Part shown: positions 30,147 to 44,016 of the stretch, piece after piece
How the letters are laid out: the number at the start of each line of letters is the position of its first letter
Position numbering within the stretch: the first letter of the stretch is position 1
Assembly (NCBI GenBank): GCA_032173965.1
Contig: CM063294.1
Location: 2,526,452 to 2,590,451 of the forward strand
DNA from: Sitta carolinensis
Taxonomy: Eukaryota > Chordata > Aves > Passeriformes > Sittidae
Length of the DNA: 64,000 bases
Reading direction: 5' to 3'
The notes under the pieces: generated by a model
Seen by the model: only the letters and a program-made list of their open reading frames with translations
Told to the model about the DNA's origin: nothing
The model's database searches: none
Made by a program: the position numbers and the translations under genes

Positions 30147-32618
30147 AATATTTGGTCATTCCAATATGAAGAGTCTGAGACTCAACAGAAACAAAAGTAG
30201 AGCTCTCTCACACACTCATCTTATTTAGCTAGAAGGGATGTACCTGCAGCATCACTGTTTGATTCTTCAGAATGGAAATGTTTGCAGGGAAAGGGAAAAG
30301 GGGAATTATTATGGGGTTTTTTTCCCCCTCGTTTTAGCAGAGATTTCCGGGGAAGATGGATAGGGAAAAATAACCCACCTTCTTCAAAAGCCTTGAAACC
30401 ACTGGGCAGAGCAGAGGGGAAGCAGGAGGAACACTGGAAAGCTATGGATGTGTTGTCTCAACCACAGCCTCAGCTCAGAAGACCAGAAAAGCAACCCCTA
30501 CACTGACTGCAAATTGCCAGAAAATCAACCAAGGTCTGCCAAAATTCATCAGTCTGCATTTCACCATCTGTTACCAAGACATTCCCAATGGAAGAGAAAC
30601 AAAATAGAGAAACAGGCATTTTGGGGATGAGAAGAAAAACCAAAGGATCGCACTCCACTAGATTTAAACACGAAGTTTGCCAGTTTCTTGAAGGGCACTC
30701 AATCCACTCCCAAGCAAGACTAAGCAGGGAGTTAACCAAGGAGAAGTTCACAGAAGTCTGGCCAAACATGATCAAAGTGTGGAAAAGCTTCTATTTCGCC
30801 AGCACTGCTTCCATCAAAAGCAAGTGTTCCAAGCTGAGTATGACAGATGCCTTACATCTAACAGGAAGAGCGTGGAGAACACCAAGGATATGCAGGACTC
30901 CTGAGAGGATCCCAGGAAAGCAACCCTGTGTGTCCTGGGCTTTTACTCGAGGTATTCTACTTCCATATTCTATCCCTTGTCCTGGGAAATGGCCTCTCCA
31001 CTGATAAGCAGATATTCTCCTGTTCTTCCCAATAACACAGTCCATGTTCAACACAATTTCCTCGGGGAAGAAACTTCCCCACTCCAAGTCACCCTCCTCT
31101 CGATGGCTGTCTCAAGGCCTTCTCCACGACACTTATAGGACCACAGCAACAGTACACAAACACAGTGCCACCACGACAGACCAGCAATCAAAACTCATTT
31201 CGAGCACAACCCAGGCCTTCAGCTCCCCTCACAACTGCCACAAACAACTTATGAAATGAAAGTGGTGCAAAGAAATGGTGCAAACTCCCACAGCATTTGG
31301 CAGGCTCTTCCCAGCTGTGTGAATTACACTATGATTGCTTTGTGCTTTTTTCAGCGATCTCAGGGAGAAACAGCATGGAGCTCCACATTAGAATTCATAA
31401 AGATCCTGTGATCTGTGCTGTCACAGCTGTGATCCCAGTCTACACAGACTTTACTGGAAGTGTCACATCAAATGCTAAAGTGCCAGTGCACTCCAGATAT
31501 CAACTGTGTGGATATCCCCATAGAAACATGGATAATATTTCTACAATGTAATGCCAGAGCTGGGCTGCTCTGGAGGGTCTGATGTACAGATACACATTTC
31601 AGAGTCAACTGCATCAAGGGGAGGTGACACTGCTACCCAGGTTGATTCTGCAAGTGCACAAGCAGGGGTAACAAGCACACAGAGATTACCCCCACCTTCT
31701 CATCACATCTCATCACTAATCCCATCCAAGAGAAGCAAGGAACCATTACAGCAAAGTCTATGCATGTGGAAGTGACTATGTGTGCCCAGTACAGCAGGCT
31801 GAAACATGAGCCTCCCACAACTCCTTCCTCAAAATGAGCAGGCAAAGGTTCATCAGACAACATTCAACATTCTGCATAGCATCCCCTCTTACACATTTCC
31901 TGTGGCAACCACTCAGTAGCACAAGGGACTGTCTCAGGCAGAAGATATTCATAAGGTCATAGAGTACTTTTGGCATTTCAGAACCATGTAAATATCTGAA
32001 GATCCATAAAACCTGCCAATGAAGATGTCTTGGACCCTGGAGATCATCCTGTGAAAGAATACCCTGTGTTCATCCTGCTTCATTCCTCTGGGTATCCTGG
32101 GACATGTATTCTAAGGCAAACACATGAACTCCACTTCTTGTCTCATGTCATGGCCCACGCTTTCCCCGAGGATCTCCAGTTTCCACAGACACATCTTCCC
32201 ACTGCTCCAGATCCACCCTTGACACCAGGAAATGGTCAGGCCCTACCCAGTATCACAGGACACAGATTCACTTCCCACCTCAAGGCCAGTTTAAAGTTGA
32301 CTTCTCCTCCTCAGCAATGACAATACCAGGAAACACTGACAGACAGGATAATGTACAAGGTAGAGAGCACACTCTCTGCAGCTGACCCATCCTGTTTTGC
32401 AGTGCTGTAACTATCTCAGAAGAAAACATGACCTGGTAACAATATTCTTCCCAAAGGGGATGTCAGGACATCTCTAAATGGGAATGGCACTGATGTCATG
32501 TTCTGAGAGAGAAACCAAAATCATGGGGAGCGTACGAGTGTAACATGTGAATCTGACTGTCAACAGGAATGTTATTGGAGATTTGGTGGGCAATGTCAAG
32601 GCTTCGGGTTTGATATAT

Positions 32619-32672
32619 CTTTTTTTCTTTTTCTTTGATTTTTTTGATTGTTTTTTTGTTGTTGTTGTTGCA
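32619..32672 (+). repeat. T-rich/(GTT)n microsatellite (duplicate copy)
   Basis: Counterpart of 4874-4930 with the same structure. Confidence 0.8.
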
Positions 32673-33496
32673 GAGAGAAATACTGCCCCCTGGCTTTCGA
32701 AGCAATGTGGCTATCCATACCAATTTGGAAAGGGCAAAACTAGCCAGTGTATTCCATGACACTTCTATGAATTGAAACGCAAACCCACAACTTGGCGGTC
32801 AGAGCAGCAGGAAGAGAAACAACTTTTCCCTTTGTAAAATATACTTCAGGTCACACTCCACTGCCTGAACCCATAGGTTATTAAGAAAAGCAAGAAGATA
32901 CCTCGGAAAAGAACATGGAAAAGCTCTATATGGCATTTATTGCATTCTTAATGACTCTAATGGAGGAACCAACTAGAGAAGAATTTCCATTGGAGCCCAA
33001 ATAGCTACACTGCATCACATCTCTTGCAGAAGCAAATGTAAGAAAAGAGGTTTTGGTAACAATCCAAAATAAAACAGGGACGGTATCAGTGGACAAAGGC
33101 AATAAGGCAGGGAGGAGAGTCAGAACCACGTCTCCTGCACGCCTTCAGCGAGCTCGGCTGGAAATGCTACACTCACAAGTAGGCAAGATTGTTTCCAAAG
33201 CTGACACCTTGGGGCACCTCTCATCGCAATCGGGAGTGATTTCATTCTAGGACACAACAGTTTACACCCAGAAGAACAAATTGCACCTGCGGACCATAAA
33301 TGCTCCGGGATGCCGCAATAATTCTATATTCGCCCGAAGGGCAGATGCAAAGGTGCCGTTAATACCGTTAAGCAACCGACAAGCACTCATCGCTCTCGGG
33401 CCGTGTGAAGGGAGACTGAACTACCACAGAACCTGCACAGCGGAAGGGAAGAAGTGGTGGGTACGGGTGAGAGAAGAGCAAAGCATTTCCACTGAC

Positions 33497-35953
33497 CGTG
33501 CCGAGGAGAGCGGAGGGCTCCGGCTGCGAGTCCTTGGGCGCGGCGTTGGGCGGCGGCGGAGGGAAGTTGGGGCTGAACACCATGAGGTCGCTCTTGGCCG
33601 CGCCGTCGGCCACGCACAGGCTGCGGCTGTGGCGCTGCGAGTACGACCAGCTGCCCACTTCGCTGGCGCACACGAGCGTCGTGGGCCCGGGCCCCGAGAG
33701 CACGGCCGCCCGCGGCGCCCAGCGCGACGCCCCGTACAGCACCAGGGCCAGCAGGAAGAGGCTCGACACGGCGCAGATGGCCACCACCAGCCACACGTTG
33801 GTCGCCGCGCTCGCCGCCGCCGCGCCCAGCGACGACGACGACGACGAAGACGAGGAGGCCGCGGAGGATCCCTTGGCCGCGGCCAGCGCCGCCTCGGCCG
33901 CCTCGACGAGCGACACGCTGAGCGTGGCCGTGGCCGAGCGCGCCGGCTCGCCGTGGTCGCGCACGACGATGAGCAGCGTGTGGCGAGCGCCGTCGGCCTC
34001 GTCGAGCGGCCGCGCCGTGCTCACCTCGCCGCTGTAGAGCCCCACGCGGAAGGGGCCCTTGGCCCGCGGCTCCCACAGCTCGTAGCGCAGCCACGCGTTG
34101 TAGCCCGAGTCGGCGTCCACGGCGCGGATCTTGGCCACCACCTGCCCCGCCGGCGCCCCCCACGCCGCCCACGCCCACAGCGTGGCGCCCGAGCCCGAGC
34201 CCGAGCCCGCCTCGGCCGCCGCCACGGCGCCCGCCTCCGGCGCCGAGCCCGCGGCCGGCAGCAGCGCCGGCGCGTTGTCGTTCTCGTCCAGCACGAAGAG
34301 CTGCACCGTGGCGTTGCCGCACAGCGGCGGCTGCCCCGCGTCCACGGCGCGCACCTCGAACTGCAGCACCTGCAGCTCCTCGTAGTCCAGCGCCTGCAGC
34401 GCCCACACGCGACCGCTCTCCGCGTCCACCGACACGTAGCTCGACGCCGAGCGCCACCCGCCGCCGCCGCCCGCGCCGCCCTCCCACACCGAGTAGCTGA
34501 CGCGCCCGTTGCCCGCCTCGTCCGGGTCCCGCGCCCACAGCCGCGCCAGCTCCGCGCCCGCCGCGTTGTTCTCCCGCGCCAGCACCGTGTACACGGCCTG
34601 CGCGAACGCCGGCGCGTTGTCGTTCACGTCCGACACCGGCACCCGCAGCCCGCGCCTCGCAAGCAGCGCCGGCGCCCCGCCGTCCTCCGCACGCACCTCC
34701 ACCTCGTACTCCGACACCCGCTCCCGGTCCAGCGCCTCGCGCAGCACCAGCGAGTACGAGCCCGAGAACGTCGCCTCCAGAGCGAACGGCGACGCCGGCA
34801 CCACCCAGCACCGCACCAGCCCGTTCGACCCCGAGTCCCGGTCCGACACGCTCAGCACGCCCACCACCGTCCCCACCGACGCGTCCTCCGGCACCGGCAC
34901 CGACAGCGACGTCACCCACACCTCGGGCGCGTTGTCGTTCACGTCCAGCACCTCCAGCTCCACGCTGCAGTGACCCGACAGCGGCGGTGTCCCTTTATCT
35001 CTCGCCTCAATACGAAAATCATATATGCTGATTTCTTCGAAGTCCAGGGGTGCAGTAAGGTGAATTTCCCCGGTATTCGGATTGACGGAAATCATATCTC
35101 TTCCACTCGGGGGAATGAAGCTGGTCGCGGTAAAGATCACTTCGCTGTTACTTCCTTCGTCCGGATCCGTGGCATTTACACGCCCCACGAGCGTCCCGAC
35201 CTCGGCGCTCTCCAACAGCTGCACTTTATACACAGACTGATTAAACTGGGGCGCGTTGTCATTCGCATCCAGCACTGTGATCTCCAGCTCCATGGTGCCC
35301 GTCAGGGACGGCCGGCCCCCGTCAGTCGCCGTCAACACCAACCGGTGCACGGGAATCGTCTCCCGATCCAGGGATTTCTTTAAAACAAGTTCGGGTACAA
35401 GATTTCGCTCATTTGATTTTTGTAAATCCACGGAAAAATACTCGCTGGGGCTGAGTGTGTAGGAGAGCTGCGCGTTCGCTCCGATATCCGCATCCGACGC
35501 GCCCTCCAGCGGGAAACGAGACCCCGGCACAGACGATTCCGCGATGCTGAGGTTTTTGCGTGCGGCGGGGAAGACGGGGGCATTGTCGTTGATGTCGGTG
35601 ACCTCCAGCTCCACATGGAAGACGCGCAGCGGCCGCTCCAGCAGCACCTCCAGGCGCAGCGCGCACGGCGCGCTCTTGCCGCACAGCTCCTCCCGGTCGA
35701 GCCGCGAGCTCAGCAGCAGCGCGCCGCTCGCCCCGCTCACCTCCACGCTCGCCCGCCGGCCCTGCGCCACCAGCCGCAGCCGCCGCGCCTCCGCCTCGCC
35801 CGCCTCCAGGCCCAGGTCCTGCGCCAGACGGCCCACCACCGTGCCGGCCTTGCCTTCCTCCGCCACCGAGTACCGCACCTGCCCGCCCGACAGCGCCCAG
35901 GCCGCCTGCAGCACCAGCACCCGCAGCACCGCCGCACCACAACGCTCGCCCAT
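33497..35953 (-). CDS. PCDHA: Protocadherin alpha variable exon, unit 5 (intact)
   Basis: The one complete, unbroken copy: 819 codons from the ATG at 35953-35951 to the donor CACG|GTCAGT (intron from 33496). Approximate layout: signal peptide 1-24; EC1 25-126 with C-x5-C at 91-97; EC2 to 235; EC3 to 343; EC4 to 448; EC5 to 562; EC6 about 600-685; a serine run 700-708; transmembrane helix 720-740; tail with VGSWSYSQ (766-773) and KSDLMVFSP (787-795). Unlike mammalian alpha members no RGD is seen in EC1. The product would be spliced to constant exons outside the window. Unspliced, the frame runs 43 more codons. Relative to other units it lacks four residues (AELG) after the serine run. Confidence 0.95.
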
Positions 35954-37180
35954 CGCCGCCGCCGCTGTGCCTGTGGCTGCCGGCCCCGCCACGGGCCCCG
36001 CACGGCTCCCGCCGCCGCCCGCACGCACCGCCTGTGCTGGCCGGCCCGCGCCGCCCCCCCGCGCTCACAGCCGGGCTCTCCGCCGCACCGGGGCGGAGCC
36101 GCACACACGCCCTGCCTGAGCCTGCAGCGACACCGTGCGCTGCTCCGCCGCCGAGCACGCGCCGCCTTGCCAACTCGCCACGGGTAGGTGTTCTCCTCGG
36201 TCTTCTGCTTCTTCTCCTCATTTTTCCCTTGTCTCTTCCTCTTTCTTGGCAAGTCATCCTTCATTTCTTCTTGCTCTTGCTTTGCTCCGCTGCCTTTGTC
36301 ATTTTTCTCCCTTTCTGCAGTTCCTTCCTTTTGTCATGTACCGTTTCTCTTTCCTTTTTCTTCTTTGTACTCTTTTCTCTTTCTTCCTTGTCAGTCTTCT
36401 TTTTCATCCTTGCTATGCCGCTCTCCATTGCTTCCTCTCCTTTCCCATCTCCTTCCACCCTCTCGTATTCTTTAGCCGCTCTGCAAGCTCCTCACTTTTC
36501 TCTGGCGCCGCGGAGCTCAGCAAATGCGGCACCGTCCGCGCTAATTACGGGCGATCATTGCTGGAGAGCTGCGCTGCTCTAACCGAGGCTCTTAGGAACC
36601 ACCTCCGCTCGGTGTCTACAGATAAGGTCGCTCTTCAGCTCTTTTATCGGCTGTTTTATGTTTCCATTCTGTCCTTCATTTCATATGTTCATTCTGCCTT
36701 TATTTTTATTTCCATGTGTTCATTATTTTTTTATTATTATAATTAGTATTATTACTACAATTAATAGTAGCAGTAGTAGTTGTATTTTCCTTCTGCTTTT
36801 CCTTTCCATTTACTCTCTTTTCCTTCTCCTTCCTTGTTCTTTCTCTATGTAATTTCGTTTCTGCTTTACCCTGTCCTAGATCTTTTCCCCCTCATCATCT
36901 GTTTCCATCTTCTCTCCCTCCTGAACCATTTTTGTATTCCTTCACTATAATATTATCCAAAATCGCGACATGAAGTTTGGGAATATGTCTCTTTCTTCTT
37001 CTTTTGCCCAACCCCTTCATGTACATTTTTGTGTTTTGGGGAGCTTTCAAATGTTCTTTCTGCATTCTTCCTCCTTTCCCTCCTGACATCCTCTACTCCG
37101 TTCTTGTCGTTGTCTCCACTTCTCTTCTACTTCCATACTTATATCTTATGTACATTCTTTCCTTCAACAAAATATTTTAA
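35954..37180 (-). other. Unit 5 GC-rich leader and purine-rich flank
   Basis: Second upstream family, as in units 3, 6 and 7. Pyrimidine-rich plus strand with a TAT/TAG-rich stretch near 36727-36784. It is more diverged from units 6 and 7 than those are from each other. Confidence 0.65.
36478..36625 (-). promoter_or_regulatory. Candidate protocadherin promoter element, unit 5
   Basis: About 525 bp before the ATG. Same as unit 3 except for GCAAGCTCC for GCAAGGTCC and ACCGTCCGC for ACCATCCGC. Confidence 0.55.
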
Positions 37181-40100
37181 AATACCTTCAGCACCCCTGT
37201 CCCGAGCCACGGACATGCCCTTGGGGCCAGAGTCCCGTTTCTCTTCCCCACACCTCCTACCCAGGTGCAGAGGGAGCAGCCGACCGCTGTCCATGCCCCT
37301 GCAATTCCCCTCCTCCCGGAAAAAGGACACAGAGCCTTCAGCCTCCAGTGTTCTCAAGGACCCGGCAAGAGCACAGCAAGGCAGTCAGAGGGCAAAGCAC
37401 AGCTCTGCCACATCCAACAGCCCCACCATTGTGACACAGAGGCAGAAGCCACAATTATTGGGACATCTGTGCAGAGAGGCCTGAAAGAGTTCACACAAAT
37501 CAGGGAATTTTCTCATGCCCAAACTCAACCCTATCACAGCCCAGCATGACAAGCCTCCCTAAAGACTCAAAACTGCACTGGGCAACCACAGCTCCTGAGG
37601 ACTCCTCGTGTACCTCAATCCCTCCTGGCTCACTTCCCACTTGTATGTTCCAGGGTCTCCCCTTCCTTTCTGGCAGGCACTCGCTGCCCACACAACACAC
37701 CAAGAAACTTGGGATCTACGAGGCCCCACGGAAAATCTCTCACTCACCGCAGCATGAGGCACCTGCCGCACAGTCCAAGGAAAGCCCTGAGGGTAACACC
37801 ACAACTGTTACGTTTTTATAATATAAAAATATATGTTTTTCCTTTTTGTTTTGTTTTCTCTGGGCCTTTCCTGTTTTGTTTTCTTCTCTTGGGGCTTCCT
37901 GGGGTTTATGAGGTTTCTGTGAACTTGGATTCTACCTGACTTAACTTGTCTCTGTCTCTGTGAAGGCTTTTTGTTTTTCCCCAGCCCTGTGTCTGAAGAA
38001 GAGGTCGAGTCGTTTGTCTTCTCTTGTTCAGGAATCTGTTTATTCTTTGCTTATCACATATTTGTTCCCTGACCTGCCACCGTCTTCTCTGCAGACCAGG
38101 CTGTGCTCTCTCCTCCCTGGCCCTTGGGATGGGACTACATTTTCTTACGGAAAATTACGTGTGCTTTATTTATAACAACTCTCCAAGATCTATCCATTAT
38201 GCTGTACAGTGTACTTTTGTTCTAGACCAACCCAAATGTGCCACACCACCACAGAAGTTGGAGAATAAGAGGACAAAGAAGAAGCTCAGGGACACACCTC
38301 ATTGCCTCCATCTTTGCCTTCTGATCTCATATTCTAAAATCACAAAATTTGTCTTTTTCACCCTGTGACATACTAATTATCATTCTATCGAAATTCTTGT
38401 GACTTATAAATCTTCCCCAGACAGTCAGAAGGATGTCCTGGTTCCCACACACAATAACGTCACTGACAACACTCCCTTCACCTCCCACACATCTCTTCAG
38501 TGAAATGAATTCTGGTCCTTCCTCCATTCCCCCTTGCTGTCACCCACCCAGGCTGTGCCTGCAAGCATCAGAAAAGGAAGGAGAGCAGGTTGCAGCTGCT
38601 TTCTTGGCCCAATGAGCTGAACGTTCTGCTGATTCAACAAAAAGATGCCACAGCTGAACAGGAACTAAAGTACACCAATCTCAAGAATAAGTACTTTCAG
38701 AATATGATTTACCTCTTCAGAAATTGTTCCTTCTTCAGAAAAAAAGATTTTCAAGCCTGTGAGGTTAGTTTTAAAGGATATTTATCCTTAATATTATCAG
38801 TGATTCTGTGGAAGCTGGACAGAAAAAATAACCTGTGATCCACAAAAACTCGACAGTGTGCAGTGCCCATTCTGCACTTCCCTCACTGGGGAAGAAGCTT
38901 ACAGATTTCTGTAAGCTACAGAAAGTCTCTCAACATAAAACTTAGGAGAGATGTATTCCCCACACTGATTGGAAATGCCCCAAATATCTGCTACATTGCC
39001 AGTGAGAGACAGGACAGAAACACAACAACAAAGAAACCCAGCAAAACAAGAGCAGGTGTAGTTTGATAGAGAAGAGAATTAAAACAACATCCCATTGTGC
39101 TGTATTGAAATGCAAGTTTTGGCAACATCTTGAGTACCAAGACCCATCTAGCAAGACTAAGGCAAGAGAGGTAATGAGGGAAAGATTCAGAGAAGACTCT
39201 GCAGCACGATCCATCTTTCAAAACGATTCTCTTCAACCAACAACATTCCATACCAATCCCAAGGAATTAAAGGCACACAGGGCAGATGTCTTCACTAAGA
39301 GCAGTACCAGGAAGAACAGCAGTGCCCTAAGAGATGCAGAACTTCTGGGTGTCCTGAGAGGCTCCCAGAGGAGCAGCTCTCTGTGCTGGGACCCTTCCTG
39401 CAATACTCTACTGAAATCATTTATCTTGCACCCTGGCAACTGGGATCTCCACAGATGAGCAGACAGTCTGCATTTGCTCTCCAGTCACCTCACCACACCC
39501 TCACCTTCCTGCGTGCCTGGCATAAAGAATATATAGAGTGCTAAAAATAGATTCTGTGACTCTCTGACTTTTCCCTCATCTCAGGATGTTTCGTGAGTTT
39601 TCAGGATTTTCAAGTACAGACCGAGTTCTTAGAGGTTCTACAGTCAGTGTCATGAACAGAACTGATCCCAGTCACCATAAATCTTCTTGAAGAAAATCAC
39701 ACCAAAGCTGAACCACAAATCCAGTCAGAATGACAGCTGGGAGGAGCAATCCAGGAATAGAAAAGCAGAGCTGTGCTGCTCTGTAGGTGTGGAGCTTTGG
39801 GGTGCACATCCAGACACCAGAATGAGCCGTGTGTGATAGCAGCACACACCATCTCTACCCACACTGAGCGTGCAGGAGCACAGCACGGGGCACAAGAGCA
39901 CAAGGAGATGACACCCGCCCCCTCAACGGCCCTTAAATAGCATGGCTGAAGAGAAGCACAGACCCACCATGGCCAGAGCTCTGGAAGCTCCTAGAAACAC
40001 CCTACAGTACACATGGACAGCAGTTTGTAGTGCCACCCTCCCACAACAACACTCCCAGGACAGCAGCAAAATCCTTCATGAGTCTGCACGTTCCCAACTC

Positions 40101-41550
40101 TTATCCAACACATTCCACATGGCAGGCCAGAGGCAGCACGAGGGATTGTCTCTGATGGGAGATATCCATAACCTCAAAGGACTCTGTGGCCAGGTCAGTA
40201 CCATACATCATCTCAAGATGCACAAGGTCTGCAACACCACACCCCTGGAACTCGGGAAACGATCCTGGGCAGGAACACTCCGGGCCCATCCTGCCTCCTG
40301 ATTTTCTCTGAGCACCCTCCATTCCCTACTCTGTAACAGCTCTTCTCCAAAAGACGATACAATTCCCATTCCTCTCCTCCAGTGGTATCACCCATTGTCA
40401 CAAATGATCTCGGGTTCCCTCAGAGGAGGCTTCCCAGTGCTCAAGGTCACCTTCCACACCAGCACACAGCCAGCACCCACTCAGTGTCACTGCCACATTC
40501 ACCTCTGGGACAAGGCACCATTGCCTGTCCCACCCCAGCAGTCAATCAGACTTCTGCTGAGCCTTCCCAGCAAGGAGAGCACTGAGAAATCCACACAGAT
40601 GGCATCACATGCATGCTCTGGCAGACTCTGCAGGTGCATCCCGAGCTCTGCTTGGGAGACCTCAGACCAATATTTACTGAAGGAGTCGTGTTGGACAGCT
40701 CCAATGGCAATGGACACTGATGTCATGATGAGGGAGATCAGTGCATTCACTGATGAACACACCAATAGAGGGGGTATCTACCGTGTAGAAGAAATTGGTT
40801 GTGGGGATTTTTTGTTGCAATTACTGTTAAGAAGAGGATTTATAGGAAAAGTATAAAGGTGTTCCAAATGTAAATATTGGAAAAGTATTTCAAGAGAAGG
40901 GCTGTGTACAACAAGCCACTTGTCCATCCAGGAATGCAAATTAACAACTACAGCTAACAAAAACTGGGAGGGAAACAAAACATGAAAATGCAAAAAACCC
41001 CCCTCAGTTTCATAATGGCATGAAAAGAGAAGTTCAAATGGACACCTTGACTTGATCCCTTGTAGAGGACTAATGAGAGACGATGAGGGCAGAGAGGAAA
41101 CCACATGTGATACCAGCATGGTCAGCACCCAGCAAAGGCAATGAGGAGATACAGAGCGCCTGGTAGACTGTCACCACCACAGCCTGTCCTGCACACCTAC
41201 AGCAAGCTCGGGTGGAAACCTACACAACCAGCAAGCAGCAGCGTTGTCTCCCCAACTGAAATATCGAGGCATCACAGGACAGCTCCCATCACAATCACTA
41301 GTGATTTCATTCTGAGACAAAACAATTCATATTCCGAGCAGTAAATCTCAGGTGCGTACCCCGAGGGATTACCGCAACACCCTTACCCTGCAAGGAGCTG
41401 ATACAAACCTGCGGATAACACACTTAAGCACCCATCGCCCTCAGGCTGGGAGGGTGGAGCCCGGCTAAGAGCACAACCAGGTTAGGGAACGAGAGAGACC
41501 AGCCAAAGGGGCAGAGAACGAGTAAAGGAGAGCAAAGCATTTCCACTGAC
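37181..41550. other. Intergenic block between units 5 and 6
   Basis: Noncoding sequence of the unit 3/5/6/7 family. It carries the roughly 650-bp insertion listed separately. The end follows the unit 6 splice donor. No gene is seen. Confidence 0.7.
37806..38452. mobile_element. Candidate solo LTR or other insertion, unit 5 copy
   Basis: A segment present in units 5, 6 and 7 but absent from the homologous site in unit 3. It begins TGTTAC. The right boundary is blurred here because the flank reads CACACACAATAACG instead of CATACACAACAATG. AT-rich, with no reading frame of note. Confidence 0.45.
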
Positions 41551-44016
41551 CGTGCCGAGGAGAGCGGAGGGCTCCGGCTGCGAGTCCTTGGGCGCGGCGT
41601 TGGGCGGCGGCGGAGGGAAGTTGGGGCTGAACACCATGAGGTCGCTCTTGGCCGCGCCGTCGGCCACGCACAGGCTGCGGCTGTGGCGCTGCGAGTACGA
41701 CCAGCTGCCCACTTCGCTGGCGCACACGAGCGTCGTGGGCCCGGGCCCCGAGAGCACGGCCGCCCGCGGCGCCCAGCGCGACGCCCCGTACAGCACCAGG
41801 GCCAGCAGGAAGAGGCTCGACACGGCGCAAATGGCCACCACCAGCCACACGTTGGTCGCCGCGCTCGCCGCCGCCGCGCCCAGCTCCGCGCCCAGCGACG
41901 ACGAAGACGACGAAGACGAGGAGGCCGCGGAGGATCCCTTGGCCGCGGCCAGCGCCGCCTCGGCCGCCTCGACGAGCGACACGCTGAGCGTGGCCGTGGC
42001 CGAGCGCGCCGGCTCGCCGTGGTCGCGCACGACGATGAGCAGCGTGTGGCGAGCGCCGTCGGCCTCGTCGAGCGGCCGCGCCGTGCTCACCTCGCCGCTG
42101 TAGAGCCCCACGCGGAAGGGGCCCTTGGCCCGCGGCTCCCACAGCTCGTAGCGCAGCCACGCGTTGTAGCCCGAGTCGGCGTCCACGGCGCGGATCTTGG
42201 CCACCACCTGCCCCGCCGGCGCCCCCCACGCCGCCCACGCCCACAGCGTGGCGCCCGAGCCCGAGCCCGAGCCCGCCTCGGCCGCCGCCACGGCGCCCGC
42301 CTCCGGCGCCGAGCCCGCGGCCGGCAGCAGCGCCGGCGCGTTGTCGTTCTCGTCCAGCACGAAGAGCTGCACCGTGGCGTTGCCGCACAGCGGCGGCTGC
42401 CCCGCGTCCACGGCGCGCACCTCGAACTGCAGCACCTGCAGCTCCTCGTAGTCCAGCGCCTGCAGCGCCCACACGCGACCGCTCTCCGCGTCCACCGACA
42501 CGTAGCTCGACGCCGAGCGCCACCCGCCGCCGCCGCCCGCGCCGCCCTCCCACACCGAGTAGCTGACGCGCCCGTTGCCCGCCTCGTCCGGGTCCCGCGC
42601 CCACAGCCGCGCCAGCTCCGCGCCCGCCGCGTTGTTCTCCCGCGCCAGCACCGTGTACACGGCCTGCGCGAACGCCGGCGCGTTGTCGTTCACGTCCGAC
42701 ACCGGCACCCGCAGCCCGCGCCTCGCAAGCAGCGCCGGCGCCCCGCCGTCCTCCGCACGCACCTCCACCTCGTACTCCGACACCCGCTCCCGGTCCAGCG
42801 CCTCGCGCAGCACCAGCGAGTACGAGCCCGAGAACGTCGCCTCCAGAGCGAACGGCGACGCCGGCACCACCCAGCACCGCACCAGCCCGTTCGACCCCGA
42901 GTCCCGGTCCGACACGCTCAGCACGCCCACCACCGTCCCCACCGACGCGTCCTCCGGCACCGGCACCGACAGCGACGTCACCCACACCTCGGGCGCGTTG
43001 TCGTTCACGTCCAGCACCTCCAGCTCAACTCGGCAGTGACCCGACAGTGGGGAGTTCCTTGGTCTTTCGCTTCAATACGAAAATTAAATATACTGACTTC
43101 CTCGAAGTCTAGAGCGCCCGTTAGGTGAATTTCCCCGGTCTTCGGATTGACGGAAATCACATCTCTTCCACTCGTGGGAATGAAGTTCGTCACGGCATAG
43201 GTCACCTCACTGTTAGTTCCCTCGTCCGCATCCGTGGCATTCACCCGAGTAACGACCGTCCCCACAGCCGCGCTCTCCAGAAGCTGAACTTTATACACAG
43301 ACTGGTTGAACTGGGGCGCGTTGTCATTCGCATCCAGCACGGTGATCTCCAGCTCCATGGTGCCCGTCAGGACGGCCGGCCCCCGTCAGTCGCCGTCAAC
43401 ACCAACCGGTGCACGGGAATCGTCTCCCGATCCAGAGATTTTTTTAATACAGTTCAGGTTCAATATTTCCATCATTCGATTTTTGTAAATCCACGGAAAA
43501 ATACTCGCTGGGGCTGAGTGTGTAGGAGAGCTGCGCGTTCGCTCCGATATCCGCATCCGACGCGCCCTCCAGCGGGAAACGAGACCCCGGCACAGACAAT
43601 TCCGCGATGCTGAGGTTTTTGCGTGCGGCGGGGAAGACGGGGGCATTGTCGTTGATGTCGGTGACCTCCAGCTCCACATGGAAGACGCGCAGCGGCCGCT
43701 CCAGCAGCACCTCCAGGCGCAGCGCGCACGGCGCGCTCTTGCCGCACAGCTCCTCCCGGTCGAGCCGCGAGCTCAGCAGCAGCGCGCCGCTCGCCCCGCT
43801 CACCTCCACGCTCGCCCGCCGGCCCTGCGCCACCAGCCGCAGCCGCCGCGCCTCCGCCTCGCCCGCCTCCAGGCCCAGGTCCTGCGCCAGACGGCCCACC
43901 ACCGTGCCGGCCTTGCCTTCCTCCGCCACCGAGTACCGCACCTGCCCGCCCGACAGCGCCCAGGCCGCCTGCAGCACCAGCACCCGCAGCACCGCCGCAC
44001 CACAACGCTCGCCCAT
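41551..44016 (-). CDS. PCDHA: Protocadherin alpha variable exon, unit 6 (three 1-bp deletions)
   Basis: Close relative of unit 5. The ATG is at 44016-44014 and the donor GTCAGT starts at 41550. It has its own EC3 residues ([30 protein letters not shown]) and the full alpha-type transmembrane and tail segment. Three missing bases, near 43455 (EC2), 43372 (a G run in EC2) and 43055 (a C run at the end of EC3), switch frames in turn. Together they return to the original frame, so EC4 to the tail reads correctly. The exon would otherwise be 823 codons. Three separate one-base losses are more like consensus error than decay, but a real frameshift cannot be excluded. Confidence 0.83.

Larger units (their letters stand above)
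29391..33496. other. Intergenic block between units 4 and 5 (copy of 1641-5752)
   Basis: Near-identical to the block between units 1 and 2, including the CR1-like fragment at about 30082-30146 and the T/GTT microsatellite at 32619-32672. Differences are scattered substitutions and one- to few-base indels. No gene is seen. Confidence 0.8.

Noticed and set aside
33281..35383. A 700-codon plus-strand open frame across exon 5, and similar long antisense frames in other units
   Set aside because: Rich in Arg, His and Pro, without domains, and it mirrors the codon composition of the minus-strand protocadherin. Antisense RNA through alpha exons is known in mammals but is not protein-coding.
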